Under the pieces are notes generated by a model, which was not told the origin of the DNA, did no database searches, and saw nothing but the letters and a program-made list of their open reading frames with translations. The position numbers and the translations under genes were made by a program. Source: a virus. From it: a stretch of 37,850 nt of DNA. This document shows, in pieces, positions 7,858 through 16,727 of this stretch. Positions within the stretch are counted from its first letter, which is position 1, and each line of letters begins with the position of its first letter. The stretch lies in the IMG/VR virus record IMGVR_UViG_3300007555_000016, positions 1 to 37,850 of that record; one strand, written 5' to 3'.

Positions 7858-9432
7858 ATGGCACAAGATATTAAAAAGATAATAGCACAAGAGTATATTA
7901 AGTGTGCTAAAGATCCGGCCTATTTCATGAAGAAGTATTGCTATATACAGCATCCTACTCGTGGCCGTATCTTATTTAACTTATATCCATTTCAAGGTAA
8001 AGTACTACACTTATTTAAAGATCATCAATACCTTATTACTCTTAAGTCTAGACAGCTTGGTATTTCTACTTTAGCTGCTGCTTATAGTTTATGGCTGATG
8101 TTATTTCATAAAGATAAGAACGTACTAGCATTAGCAACTACACAAGCAACTGCCCGTAACTTAGTTACAAAGACAATGTTTATGTATGATCAGCTACCTA
8201 AATGGTTAAAGCTACCTGCATTAGAGAAAAACAAATTATCACTAAGACTTAAGAATGGATCTAAAATTACAGCGAAATCATCTAATGCTGATGCAGCAAG
8301 ATCCGAAGCGGTATCGCTCTTACTTATTGATGAGGCCGCCTTTATTGATAACATTGACGAAACGTTTGCAGCTGCTCAACAAACACTAGCTACTGGTGGA
8401 CAGTGTATGGCTTTATCAACTCCTAACGGTATTGGTAACTGGTTCCATCAAACGTGGGAAAAAGCAGAAAGCGGTGAAAATAGTTTTTTACCTATAAGAT
8501 TACCATGGACAGTACATCCTGAAAGAAATGAAGCATGGAGAGAGCAACAGAATGCTGACCTTGGACCTAAGATGGCAGGACAGGAATGTGATTGTGACTT
8601 CTTAGCTTCTGGGGATACAGTATTTGAACCGGATGATATGTCATTTTATGAACAAACCTATCAAAAGGATCCTCTAGAAAGAAGAGGAGTAGACGGTAAC
8701 TTCTGGGTATGGGAAGGAGTAGACTACACTAAATCATATATGGTTGTAGCAGATGTTGCTCGAGGAGATGGAAGAGATTATTCTGCATTTCACATATTTG
8801 ACATAGAAACAGCCACTCAAGTAGGAGAGTACAAAGGTAAGATAGCTCCAAGAGATTTTGGTAATATGCTAGTAGGTATTGCCTCAGAATACAATGAAGC
8901 ACTTCTAGTAGTAGAAAACGCTAATATTGGTTGGTCTACCATAGAACAGATTATAGCACGTGAATATCGTAACTTGTTCTATAGTGCTACTAATAATATG
9001 GAGACAGTAGAGACTTATATGCATAAGTTTGAAAGAGATAAATTAGTACCAGGCTTTACAATGTCGGCTAGAACTAGACCATTAGTGATAGCTAAGATGA
9101 TAGAGTATATTAGGGATCATTCAGCAACTATACAATCTAAGAGACTTATGTCTGAAATGAGAGTATTTGTATGGAAGAACGGAAAAGCACAAGCACAGGA
9201 TAGATATAATGATGACCTTATTATTTCATGCGCTACGGCACTATATGTAAGGGATACTGCACTTAGATTAAGACAACAAGGAATAGACTTAGCAAGAGCT
9301 CAACTCTCTTCTTTTACTAATCTTAATGCTAAAAACAAAGCAGTCATTAAATCAGTTGGATCCCAACAAAATAATCCTTATATTGTAGATAATGGTCGTA
9401 CAACAGAAGATATCAGTTGGATATTAAAATAG
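7858..9432 (+). CDS. terL: Terminase large subunit (gp17-like ATPase/nuclease)
   Basis: This is the motor that translocates DNA into the prohead at the portal and cuts the concatemer. The 524-residue protein has both domains. ATPase: an adenine-side motif YPFQ (43-46), a deviant Walker A KSRQLGIST (63-71), Walker B LLLIDEAAF with Asp158-Glu159, and a coupling motif STP at 187-189. RNase H-like nuclease: Asp299 in VVADVARGDGRD, Glu353 in VVENANIGWSTIE, and Asp452-Asp453 in NDDLIIS. The Walker A lysine at the usual GK(S/T) site is isoleucine, with a lysine at the first position instead, as in some other terminases such as lambda gpA. It is followed by the portal gene after a promoter-like gap. 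No small terminase gene is visible in the window. Confidence 0.95.
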   Translation: MAQDIKKIIAQEYIKCAKDPAYFMKKYCYIQHPTRGRILFNLYPFQGKVLHLFKDHQYLITLKSRQLGISTLAAAYSLWLMLFHKDKNVLALATTQATARNLVTKTMFMYDQLPKWLKLPALEKNKLSLRLKNGSKITAKSSNADAARSEAVSLLLIDEAAFIDNIDETFAAAQQTLATGGQCMALSTPNGIGNWFHQTWEKAESGENSFLPIRLPWTVHPERNEAWREQQNADLGPKMAGQECDCDFLASGDTVFEPDDMSFYEQTYQKDPLERRGVDGNFWVWEGVDYTKSYMVVADVARGDGRDYSAFHIFDIETATQVGEYKGKIAPRDFGNMLVGIASEYNEALLVVENANIGWSTIEQIIAREYRNLFYSATNNMETVETYMHKFERDKLVPGFTMSARTRPLVIAKMIEYIRDHSATIQSKRLMSEMRVFVWKNGKAQAQDRYNDDLIISCATALYVRDTALRLRQQGIDLARAQLSSFTNLNAKNKAVIKSVGSQQNNPYIVDNGRTTEDISWILK

Positions 9433-9433
9433 A

Positions 9434-9443
9434 CTATTTATAT
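9434..9443 (+). promoter_or_regulatory. Promoter-like motif CTATTTATAT before portal
   Basis: The motif fills much of the 26-base gap between terminase and portal, starting 25 bases before the portal ATG. It shares the CTATTTATA core with the other intergenic copies. Function inferred from position. Confidence 0.45.
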
Positions 9444-9458
9444 AAAAATATATTTTAG

Positions 9459-11351
9459 ATGGCAGATACATCATTGTTCGGAAGACTCCAGAGACTATTC
9501 TCTAACGACGTAGTTATAAGAAACGTCGGTGGAACACAGTTAAAGGTAGCGGACACACAATCAATACAAACTACAGGTAAAGTTAAGACTAATTCATTAA
9601 TGGATAGGTTTACTCGTCTGTATACGTATAACAAAGCTAACATCTTTAATCCTAACTTAAACTACCAAACACTTAGGATTCAGTTATACTCTGACTATGA
9701 AGCAATGGACACTGATCCTATCATAGCATCAGCACTTGACGTTATAGCAGATGAAGCATCAGTAAAGAATGATCAAAACGAAGTTTTAGCAATTAAATCT
9801 TCAGATGAAAATATTCAAAGAGTTCTATATAACTTATTCTATGACGTATTAAATATAGAATTTAACTTATGGTCCTGGACTAGACAGATGTGTAAGTACG
9901 GAGACTTTTTCTTGAAGTTAGAGATAGCAGAGAAGTTTGGAGTATATAACGTACTACCTTACACTGTTTATCATATTGCTCGTTTAGAAGGTCATGATGA
10001 AGAGAATCCTAATAAAGTAGAATTCGAATTAGATCCTGACGGAATTGCAGCATCTACAGATACTAACTACTTACCTAATAGTAAGCAGTCAAGTAGAATA
10101 AAAATAGATAATTACGAAATGGCTCACTTCAGATTAATTTCTGATGTACACTACTTACCTTACGGTAGATCTTATTTAGAGCCAGCAAGAAAGATATTTA
10201 AACAAACTACCTTAATGGAAGATGCGATGTTAATTCATCGTATAATGAGAGCACCTGAGAAGAGAATGTTCTATATTAATGTAGGTTCAATACCTCCTAA
10301 TGAAGTAGAGCAGTTTATGCAAACTACTATTAACAGTATGAAGAAGACTCCTTATGTTGATCCTAATACAGGACAATATAACTTGAAGTTTAACATGCAG
10401 AATATGATGGAAGATTTTTATCTACCAGTCAGAGGAGGAGATACTTCAACAAGAATAGAGACAACTAAAGGCTTAGAGTATGATGGAACAGGAGACGTTC
10501 AATACTTACAGGCTAAGTTATTTGCTGCATTAAAGATACCTAAAGCTTACTTTGGTTACGAAGGTGACTTAAGTGGTAAAGCTACTTTAGCAGCAGAAGA
10601 TATACGATTTGCAAGAACAGTAGAAAGAATCCAAAAGATAATGGAGTCTGAATTAACTAAAATTGCATTAGTACATTTATACACACAAGGTTTTCAAGGA
10701 GAGAGTTTAACTAATTTTGAAATTAAACTAACTACACCGTCAATTATCTTTGAACAAGAAAAAGTAGCACTACTTAAAGAGAAAGTAGATTTAGCTGCTC
10801 AAATGCAAGATTCTAAACTATTCTCATCAGATTACATCTATGAAAACATATTCGATCTATCAGAAGATTCTTATATGGAAATGAGAGACTTAATGATTGA
10901 AGATGAGAAACGTAAATTTAGAAGAGCACAAATCGAAGGTGAAGGTAACGATCCAGCTAGCTCTGGTATGACTTACGGTACACCACATGACTTAGCATCT
11001 ATGTACGGTAGAAGATCTACTTCTACTCCTAAAGGTGGAAGTCCTGGAGATGTACCAAAAGGCTACGATGAAACTCCTGAATGGGGAGAGCCTGGACCAG
11101 AAGGTGGTAGACCAACAGAAAAAGCATCAGTATATGGAACAAACGATGCCTTAGGAGGAAGAGATCCTCTAGGACAGCATGGTATGAAGGGTGGATTCCC
11201 CAGCGATGCAGATAACGTAAATGAAACGAAAGCCAAATCAATATTAAATCGTCAACTTAGTGACTTAAAACAGATTGTCTTTAAGAAAGACAGTAATAAA
11301 GACACTTCTAGTCTACTAAGTGAAGAGAACATTAAAGATTTAGGTAAGTAG
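9459..11351 (+). CDS. 20: Portal vertex protein (gp20-like)
   Basis: The portal forms the dodecameric ring at the unique capsid vertex that nucleates prohead assembly, docks the terminase and later joins the neck. At 630 residues it is somewhat longer than T4 gp20. T4-type portal signatures are visible: RAPEKRMFYINVG (264-276) followed by PPNEVEQFM, then EDFYLPVRGGDTSTRIET (from residue 318) and a long helical stretch with KIPKAYFGYEG and ATLAAEDIRFARTVERIQK. The C-terminal 130 residues are Gly/Pro-rich (TPKGGSPGDVPKGYDETP) and probably flexible, ending in a short helical block. The ATG at 9459 comes after the promoter-like motif with no Shine-Dalgarno sequence. Confidence 0.92.
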   Translation: MADTSLFGRLQRLFSNDVVIRNVGGTQLKVADTQSIQTTGKVKTNSLMDRFTRLYTYNKANIFNPNLNYQTLRIQLYSDYEAMDTDPIIASALDVIADEASVKNDQNEVLAIKSSDENIQRVLYNLFYDVLNIEFNLWSWTRQMCKYGDFFLKLEIAEKFGVYNVLPYTVYHIARLEGHDEENPNKVEFELDPDGIAASTDTNYLPNSKQSSRIKIDNYEMAHFRLISDVHYLPYGRSYLEPARKIFKQTTLMEDAMLIHRIMRAPEKRMFYINVGSIPPNEVEQFMQTTINSMKKTPYVDPNTGQYNLKFNMQNMMEDFYLPVRGGDTSTRIETTKGLEYDGTGDVQYLQAKLFAALKIPKAYFGYEGDLSGKATLAAEDIRFARTVERIQKIMESELTKIALVHLYTQGFQGESLTNFEIKLTTPSIIFEQEKVALLKEKVDLAAQMQDSKLFSSDYIYENIFDLSEDSYMEMRDLMIEDEKRKFRRAQIEGEGNDPASSGMTYGTPHDLASMYGRRSTSTPKGGSPGDVPKGYDETPEWGEPGPEGGRPTEKASVYGTNDALGGRDPLGQHGMKGGFPSDADNVNETKAKSILNRQLSDLKQIVFKKDSNKDTSSLLSEENIKDLGK

Positions 11352-11355
11352 TGCA

Positions 11356-11363
11356 TATTTATA
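11356..11363 (+). promoter_or_regulatory. Promoter-like motif TATTTATA
   Basis: Located in the 28-base gap after the portal gene, 24 bases before the next ATG. It is a less complete copy, CATATTTATAAT, of the intergenic motif. Confidence 0.4.
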
Positions 11364-11379
11364 ATAGTAAACGTGTATA

Positions 11380-12234
11380 ATGAAAATAAAGCATTCCAAG
11401 TATAAAAATACTGGGCTAATATTCGAATTATTAGTCAAGCAGATTGCCGCTGATACTCTTAGTAATAGGAATTCACCGGCTGTAAGCATTATACGAGAGT
11501 ATTTCGCGAATAAATCTACATTAGCTAAAGAGTATAAGATGTATAGTCTTGTAATCAAAGCAAATGGCGTAGCACAAAGAAAGGCAGAAGCTATTCTTTC
11601 TACAGTAACTGAAGTATCTAGAAAACTAGATCAAAAGCTACTTAAATCACAAAAATATAAACTTATCTCTGAGATTAAGAAACATTATAATCTAGAGGAG
11701 TTTTTTAGCATATCGGTAAGAGACTATAAAGCTCTTGCTGCACTATATTGTCTACTTGAAGCACAGAATAATGCTGAAATGGTAGATCCACAATATTTAG
11801 TAGATAATAAGTTAACAATCCTAGAGCACTTAACTGCAACAAAGCAAAACGAGGACAGCGTAAAGGATACCTTAATAGAAGAGTATTCGAAGTACGATAA
11901 GGACTTGAGGTTGTTGACTTTTAAAATATTATTAGAGAAGTTTAACGATAACTACAAGGACTTACTTCCAGAACAAAAATTTATACTCAAAGAATTTATT
12001 ACCTCAGTTAACTCAAAAGCACGTTTACGCAACATTGTTAATGAAGAACTTGGTAAGATATCAATTCAAGTAGGAAAATTTGCTAGTAAGGTAAAAGATA
12101 AGGTAGTTAAGATTAAATTAGAAGAAGTTTCTAAAGCAATTGTTCCGTTAAAGAAGACTGATGCGATAAGTGATAGTCACTTAGTTAACTTAATGCAGTA
12201 TTACGACCTAGTAAATGAACTTAAGACTCTATAA
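11380..12234 (+). CDS. Conserved head-region protein (284 aa), unknown function
   Basis: A basic, predominantly helical 284-residue protein beginning MKIKHSKYKNTGLIFELLVK, rich in Lys, Leu and Glu, with no membrane segment and no catalytic motif I recognise. The N-terminal block KYKNTGLIFELLVKQIAADTL appears to be conserved in related environmental phages. It lies between portal and prohead protease, the location of prohead core genes 67 and 68 in T4, but there is no visible similarity to those small proteins. Its stop shares one base with the next ATG (TAATG at 12232-12236). Role unknown; head assembly is suggested only by context. Confidence 0.72.
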   Translation: MKIKHSKYKNTGLIFELLVKQIAADTLSNRNSPAVSIIREYFANKSTLAKEYKMYSLVIKANGVAQRKAEAILSTVTEVSRKLDQKLLKSQKYKLISEIKKHYNLEEFFSISVRDYKALAALYCLLEAQNNAEMVDPQYLVDNKLTILEHLTATKQNEDSVKDTLIEEYSKYDKDLRLLTFKILLEKFNDNYKDLLPEQKFILKEFITSVNSKARLRNIVNEELGKISIQVGKFASKVKDKVVKIKLEEVSKAIVPLKKTDAISDSHLVNLMQYYDLVNELKTL

Positions 12235-12419
12235 TGAAGAGATCAGAAGTAGTATCACTAGTTAGAGAAGTAATGCAAGAGTTAGACGAAGCAAACGTTA
12301 CTGGCGGTTCAGCTACATTTACTCCTGGACAAGGAATGAATTATGCTACTCCTTTCGCTTTTGGGAATGCAAAAAGAGCAAAAAAGACATTAAAGAAACA
12401 AGGATACAAAGAAGTATAA
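12234..12419 (+). CDS. Small conserved phage protein (61 aa) with prohead-leader-like N terminus
   Basis: The 61-residue protein has two parts. The N-terminal helix MKRSEVVSLVREVMQELDEA contains L-D-E at 17-19 followed by Ala, a possible prohead protease site. The remainder, ATFTPGQGMNYATPFAFG then AKKTLKKQGYKEV, is a motif I recognise as recurrent in small proteins of aquatic phages (PG.G..YATPFAF, with K.LGYK). It sits between portal and protease, where T4 encodes small core proteins, so a prohead core role is a fair guess but unproven. It overlaps the upstream stop by one base; the next gene begins two bases after it. Confidence 0.72.
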   Translation: MKRSEVVSLVREVMQELDEANVTGGSATFTPGQGMNYATPFAFGNAKRAKKTLKKQGYKEV

Positions 12420-12421
12420 AC

Positions 12422-14338
12422 ATGACAGCAACTGAAAAATATAACTCCGTACTAGAAGGCTCAATGGCTAAAGGGGAGTTCCTTCGTCAAATGAAGCAAG
12501 CGTTCCCTAACTATTTAACAGTATCTAATGGATTTGAAGATTCAGTACAGATTCTAAAGAATAGAGGAATGATATCAGAAAATAAATTAAAAGATATCAG
12601 ACATATCAAATCACCTGAAGATAATTTCTCATTAACTAGTATTGATAGAGGAGTTAACTATGAATTGAATAAAGCTGGTATTGATTCTTCTGGAGTTGTC
12701 ACAAAAGAACAATACATCAAAGCTAGACAGCAAACTATCCTTAACTTACAAAAAGATCAAGCATTCTACTACAACCTTATGGCTGGAGAATCAGCAGGAG
12801 TAGATAAGCATGATAAAATGAAAGAAACTAAAAGAGGAGCTAAAGACGCAGATACTTTTAATGCTATGAAGAAAGCTACTCTTAAAGAGAATGCTGAACC
12901 TTCTGCATTAAGAGAGCAGACAGTTGACTTAATTGCTTTATTGAAAAAAGAAAGACAAGCAGACAACGAAGTAATAAAAGACTTTATTAAGACTCACTTT
13001 AACGACATTAGAGGAGCAAGCCCAGAAGAGATAGTAGACGAATTTGATGAGTTTGTATCAGTTAACTATGAAAGTCCATCTGATTACATAGAAGAAGATG
13101 AAGAAGAGTACTTAGACAAGAAAGATGCTGCAATTAAAGCGGCAATGGGCAAAGAACATGATGTAGAAGAAATGGATGCAGCTCAAATGGATGCTATAAA
13201 GAATTATACTCCAGGAAGCATGGACGAACGTCCTCATGAATATAAGCCTGGTGATATGTTCTCTACTGACTTCGATTATGAAGGTATGCTTAAAGCAGGA
13301 CTTAAAGTAAGAGTTAATACTCCAGTTGAAACTATGCAAGCTATCTACGATTCATTCGAAGATGTAAACTATCATAGAGAAAACACTCACTTAGGTGATG
13401 TAATAGATGCTATAAAAGCAGGAGATAGAGCAGAAGCAACAGATGCATTAAAAAAATATAGAAAAGAGATAAAAGAAACTCTAGCAGGTATATTCGAAGG
13501 AGCTTTTCCAATGAGAGAAAGAGATGAGAATTATGTACCTAGAGGCGGCGAAGTAGTAAGTGAAAGAGTAGGTGGTTTACAAGAATTTGTTGCTCTTATA
13601 GAAGATAGAGCTGAAAATAACGACACTACAGGAAGAGAAGAAGCCGAAGAGGTAATGTACGCTATAGGAGATCATTACAACATTGGTGTTGATATTATGA
13701 GAGGTCCTTGGGATGACGAAGATGAGTTAGACAGACATGATGTAGGTGTACCAAAGATTGACGAAAAGAAAGGAAAAGATCATGACGGAGATGGAGACGT
13801 AGACGGAGATGATTATAAAGCTGCTAAAGACAAGGCTATTAAAAAAGCCATGAAAGAAAATGTTAGAGCTATCATTAGTAAGGTCTTAAAAGAAGATAAA
13901 GCTATTAATGAAGCAGCTACTAACCAACTAGCTAAGTTTGCAGAAGATTATGCAGGCTTTGAAGGTATGAAAGGAGCAATACTAGACTTACAAAATATAG
14001 TAACAGACATTGAAGCTTATTACGATAAGACTAGAGAGAAAATACAAAAAGTATACGATACTTTAGGTGAGATAAGAAACGAAGAAGGTTTAAAAGTAGG
14101 AGGCTTCTTAGCACCAGCTATTGAAACAGCATTTAGTAAAGACCTTAGACCTGTAACTAAGACAGGTTTCTTAAAAGGACTAGATACTCCTAAAGTTAGA
14201 ACTATTTCTAGTGCAGAAATTGATGCAGCTAAAAGGGCGCAAGGTTTAGATGAATTCGAAACAGCACCTGCACCAAAAAGTAATGTTTTCGCTCCATTAA
14301 GAGAGTCTTCTTACGGGAAGAACAAAAAGAAAAAATAA
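12422..14338 (+). CDS. Acidic head-region protein (638 aa) with EF-hand/dockerin-like loop
   Basis: A hydrophilic, mainly helical, acidic protein with no membrane segments. It begins MTATEKYNSVLEGSMAKGEF, with V-L-E at 10-12, and is followed by a block KGEFLRQMKQAFPNYL. Near residues 451-466 it has KDHDGDGDVDGDDYKAAKDK, an Asp-spaced loop matching the calcium-binding loop of EF-hand/dockerin type, which I recall from cyanophage proteins. A C-terminal helical region (FAEDYAGFEGMKGAILDLQN) follows. It lies immediately before the prohead protease gene, one base apart from its ATG. No known function; a prohead core or packaged protein is plausible. Calcium binding is inferred from the loop only. 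Confidence 0.7.
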   Translation: MTATEKYNSVLEGSMAKGEFLRQMKQAFPNYLTVSNGFEDSVQILKNRGMISENKLKDIRHIKSPEDNFSLTSIDRGVNYELNKAGIDSSGVVTKEQYIKARQQTILNLQKDQAFYYNLMAGESAGVDKHDKMKETKRGAKDADTFNAMKKATLKENAEPSALREQTVDLIALLKKERQADNEVIKDFIKTHFNDIRGASPEEIVDEFDEFVSVNYESPSDYIEEDEEEYLDKKDAAIKAAMGKEHDVEEMDAAQMDAIKNYTPGSMDERPHEYKPGDMFSTDFDYEGMLKAGLKVRVNTPVETMQAIYDSFEDVNYHRENTHLGDVIDAIKAGDRAEATDALKKYRKEIKETLAGIFEGAFPMRERDENYVPRGGEVVSERVGGLQEFVALIEDRAENNDTTGREEAEEVMYAIGDHYNIGVDIMRGPWDDEDELDRHDVGVPKIDEKKGKDHDGDGDVDGDDYKAAKDKAIKKAMKENVRAIISKVLKEDKAINEAATNQLAKFAEDYAGFEGMKGAILDLQNIVTDIEAYYDKTREKIQKVYDTLGEIRNEEGLKVGGFLAPAIETAFSKDLRPVTKTGFLKGLDTPKVRTISSAEIDAAKRAQGLDEFETAPAPKSNVFAPLRESSYGKNKKKK

Positions 14339-14339
14339 T

Positions 14340-14918
14340 ATGGCACAACTATTAGTAGACGTAACACCATTCAGACCGGTACTTAAGGAATCAAAAACTA
14401 AGCCGGGAGTATATGAGGTAGAAGGAGTAATGCAAAGAGCAGTTGCAAAGAATCAAAATGGACGTACATATAGTAAAGACATTTTACTAAGAGAATCAGA
14501 AAGATATATCAAAGAGTTTGTTAAGCAAGGAAATGCTTACGGAGAACTTGATCACCCTGAGTCTCCTGTTGTCTCTCTTAAGAACGCCTCTCATATAGTA
14601 AAAGAGTTATGGTGGAAAGGAGACGACCTTATGGGACGTGTAGAACTACTTAATACACCTTCTGGTAATATCGTAAAAGAAATTGCTAGAGCAGGTCATA
14701 CAATCGGTATTTCATCTAGAGGTACAGGTTCAGTACAACAAACAAACGAAGGTACTTTAGAAGTACAAGACGATTTTGAATTAGTATGTTGGGATTTTGT
14801 ATCTAATCCATCTACACATGGAGCATTTATGAATCCAGTATCTTTATCTGAAGGTAAAATAAAGGTATCTAAATATGCTAATTTAGACCTTATTATAAAC
14901 GACATATTAAGAGCATAA
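14340..14918 (+). CDS. 21: Prohead core protease (gp21-like, serine protease)
   Basis: This protease is built into the prohead core and cleaves scaffold, capsid and internal proteins after Glu during maturation. The 192-residue protein carries the fold's motifs: His72 in GELDHPE, a serine in IGISSRGTGS (Ser125 or Ser126), and an acidic third site, probably Asp152 in LVCWDFVSNPS. The pattern (H then S, herpesvirus-assemblin-like) is that of the T4 gp21 / S78-like prohead proteases. The position before scaffold and major capsid genes is the classical 21-22-23 order, with one extra gene inserted. Its last base is the first base of the next ATG. Confidence 0.9.
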   Translation: MAQLLVDVTPFRPVLKESKTKPGVYEVEGVMQRAVAKNQNGRTYSKDILLRESERYIKEFVKQGNAYGELDHPESPVVSLKNASHIVKELWWKGDDLMGRVELLNTPSGNIVKEIARAGHTIGISSRGTGSVQQTNEGTLEVQDDFELVCWDFVSNPSTHGAFMNPVSLSEGKIKVSKYANLDLIINDILRA

Positions 14919-15451
14919 TGAAGATAGCAGATCTTATACTAGAAAGTGCAGAATCCCAAATGGCAGCCGATCTTGCAAAAGCAATGGAAGCTGAATTCGG
15001 TAAAGAAGGAGAACAGGATGTTAACGAAGTAATTACAACAGTAGGTGTATTATCTTGGGCATTAGCAACTAACACAGTATTAGACGTTTTAGGTAAGTAT
15101 GCTGCGACGGCTCTTAGAAAGATGAATTTAGATAAAGCAGCTGATAAAGCTGATGCAGTTCATAAATGGGCCCACAACAACGAAGTTAACATAGTAAATG
15201 CTCTTTCAGGGTTTATTAAGCCTTTCATTAGAGATGAGAAGAAAAGACAATTAGTTGCTAAAGGTTTATTTATAGCCATATTAGCCGGTCTAGGAGTTAA
15301 AGCTGGTATCGGTGCTATGAATGCTCTTAAAGGTGGAGGACTTGCTTCCGCTTCTGTATCTGCTGTAAAAGCAGCACTTAAAGGTAGAGATATAGCAGTA
15401 ATTGGAGGTGAGATTGCAGGAGCAGTCGGATCCGCTGCATCATCAATATAA
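14918..15451 (+). CDS. Small hydrophobic protein (177 aa) between protease and scaffold
   Basis: Begins MKIADLILESAESQMAADLA, with I-L-E at residues 7-9, one of four nearly identical leaders in this window. After an acidic amphipathic segment there are three hydrophobic stretches: about 38-60 (VITTVGVLSWALA), about 115-137 (GLFIAILAGLGVKAGIGA) and the Gly/Ala-rich C terminus (DIAVIGGEIAGAVGSAAS). They are long enough to be membrane-inserting. No family recognised. Lying between protease and scaffold and carrying a potential targeting leader, it could be a capsid-internal protein that acts on the host membrane at DNA entry; this is inference. It overlaps the protease stop by one base. Confidence 0.7.
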   Translation: MKIADLILESAESQMAADLAKAMEAEFGKEGEQDVNEVITTVGVLSWALATNTVLDVLGKYAATALRKMNLDKAADKADAVHKWAHNNEVNIVNALSGFIKPFIRDEKKRQLVAKGLFIAILAGLGVKAGIGAMNALKGGGLASASVSAVKAALKGRDIAVIGGEIAGAVGSAASSI

Positions 15452-15592
15452 AAGTTTCCCTATTTACTAAGTTTTCCGGAATAAGTATATATTTATATAC
15501 GAATATGCCATCTCTTATATGGCATCAACACAAACTTATATTTTCTATTACGATTTATAATAATCGTAGAAACCACACATTATTTTTAAAAA
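15452..15592 (+). promoter_or_regulatory. 141-base leader with promoter-like motif and two hairpins before scaffold
   Basis: This is the longest non-coding gap in the window. It holds a TATTTATA core at 15490-15497, then a 7-bp inverted repeat ATGCCAT / ATGGCAT (15505-15511 and 15519-15525) and a second one, ACGATT / AATCGT (15550-15555 and 15562-15567), whose stem extends to TTCT/AGAA past a bulge. The scaffold ATG follows an A/T-rich tract at 15580-15592. The hairpins would lie in the 5' UTR of the scaffold-capsid transcript if transcription starts just downstream of the motif. Neither has a T-run, so a terminator is unlikely. Confidence 0.45.
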
Positions 15593-16699
15593 ATGGCAAA
15601 CAAAGATTTATTCAAGCAAGCTATTGCTGAAGCTAAGTCTGTAAGAGAAGCCGCTATTGCAAACGCCAAGGAAGCTTTAGAAGAGTCATTGACTCCTCAT
15701 TTAAAAGATATGTTAGCTGCAAAACTTCAAGAGATGGAAGACAAAGACGTCGACGAAGTAGCAGTAACAGAATCAGACGATGAAGATGTTAATGAAGCTC
15801 CTGCTAAAGACGACAAAGACGAAGCAGTGGAGGAAGAATTTACAGCTGTAGAAGAAGCAGAAGACGAAGAAGACGAATTAGAAGCAGACGGTGAAGGAGA
15901 AGAAGCTCCTGAGGAAGCTGAAGACGAATTAGAAGAGCCAGCAGAAGACGAAGATCTAAAAGATCTATCAGTAGAAGATTTCAAAGACCTTATTAGAGAC
16001 ATCATTAGCCAAGAAATGGGCGCTGGTGAAGCTGAGATGGAACCTGAAATGGGAGCTGACGATATGGACGCTGGAGCAATTGAAGAACCAGGCGAGGGAG
16101 ATCCTTTAGCTGGAGAAGAAGGCGAAGAAGAGATTGACTTAGATGAGTTAATTAGAGAACTAGAAGCTGTATCAGAAGGCGAAAGCGAAGACGATATGGA
16201 AGAAGGTAAGAAAGATGACAAAGAAATGGATGAAGCAAAAGATGACAAAGAAGTAGACGAAGTTAAAGACGGACCTACTAAAAATGAAATCGATGCAGAA
16301 TCTGATTCTAAAGAATCTAACGTTAACGATACCATCAAAGAAGACTTAACTGAAGCTTTATCAACTATTGAAACTTTAAGAAGTGAATTAAACGAAGTTA
16401 ATTTACTAAACTCTAAGTTACTTTATGTTAACAAAATCTTCAAAGCAAACAACTTATCAGAATCACAGAAAGTAAACATTATTGCTGCTTTCGATAAAGC
16501 TGAAACAGTTAAAGAAGTAAAATTAGTTTTTGAAACAGTTAGCGAAAATGTTGTTACTAAAAAAGAAACAACTAGCATTAAAGAGCATAAAGGATCTGCA
16601 TCTAAAGCTACTGGAATTACAGCAAGTAAACCAGGAGTAATTGGAAACGTATCTGAATCTGTTCTTAGAATGCAGAAGTTAGCTGGTATTATAAAATAA
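15593..16699 (+). CDS. 22: Prohead scaffold core protein (gp22-like)
   Basis: Forms the internal core around which the capsid shell assembles and is later digested by the prohead protease. The 368-residue protein is extremely acidic, with long Glu/Asp/Ala runs from about 50 to 230. A more ordered C-terminal part contains LSTIETLRSELNEVNLLNSK and LLYVNKIFKANNLSESQKV, a coiled-coil plus helical block that I recognise from T4-type scaffold proteins. The N terminus MANKDLFKQAIAEAKSVRE has I-A-E at 11-13 followed by Ala, which fits the (L/I)-x-E cleavage consensus. The position between protease and major capsid gene supports the call. Confidence 0.88.
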   Translation: MANKDLFKQAIAEAKSVREAAIANAKEALEESLTPHLKDMLAAKLQEMEDKDVDEVAVTESDDEDVNEAPAKDDKDEAVEEEFTAVEEAEDEEDELEADGEGEEAPEEAEDELEEPAEDEDLKDLSVEDFKDLIRDIISQEMGAGEAEMEPEMGADDMDAGAIEEPGEGDPLAGEEGEEEIDLDELIRELEAVSEGESEDDMEEGKKDDKEMDEAKDDKEVDEVKDGPTKNEIDAESDSKESNVNDTIKEDLTEALSTIETLRSELNEVNLLNSKLLYVNKIFKANNLSESQKVNIIAAFDKAETVKEVKLVFETVSENVVTKKETTSIKEHKGSASKATGITASKPGVIGNVSESVLRMQKLAGIIK

Positions 16700-16727
16700 A
16701 TAAAATTAAAATCCTAAAAAATTAATC

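Noticed and set aside
15727-16338. A 203-residue reading frame on the - strand, Ser-rich
   Set aside because: It is the complement of the Glu/Asp codon runs in the scaffold gene (GAA/GAC read as TTC/GTC shifted to Ser codons), with no initiation or homology signal. An opposite-strand gene here is unlikely.
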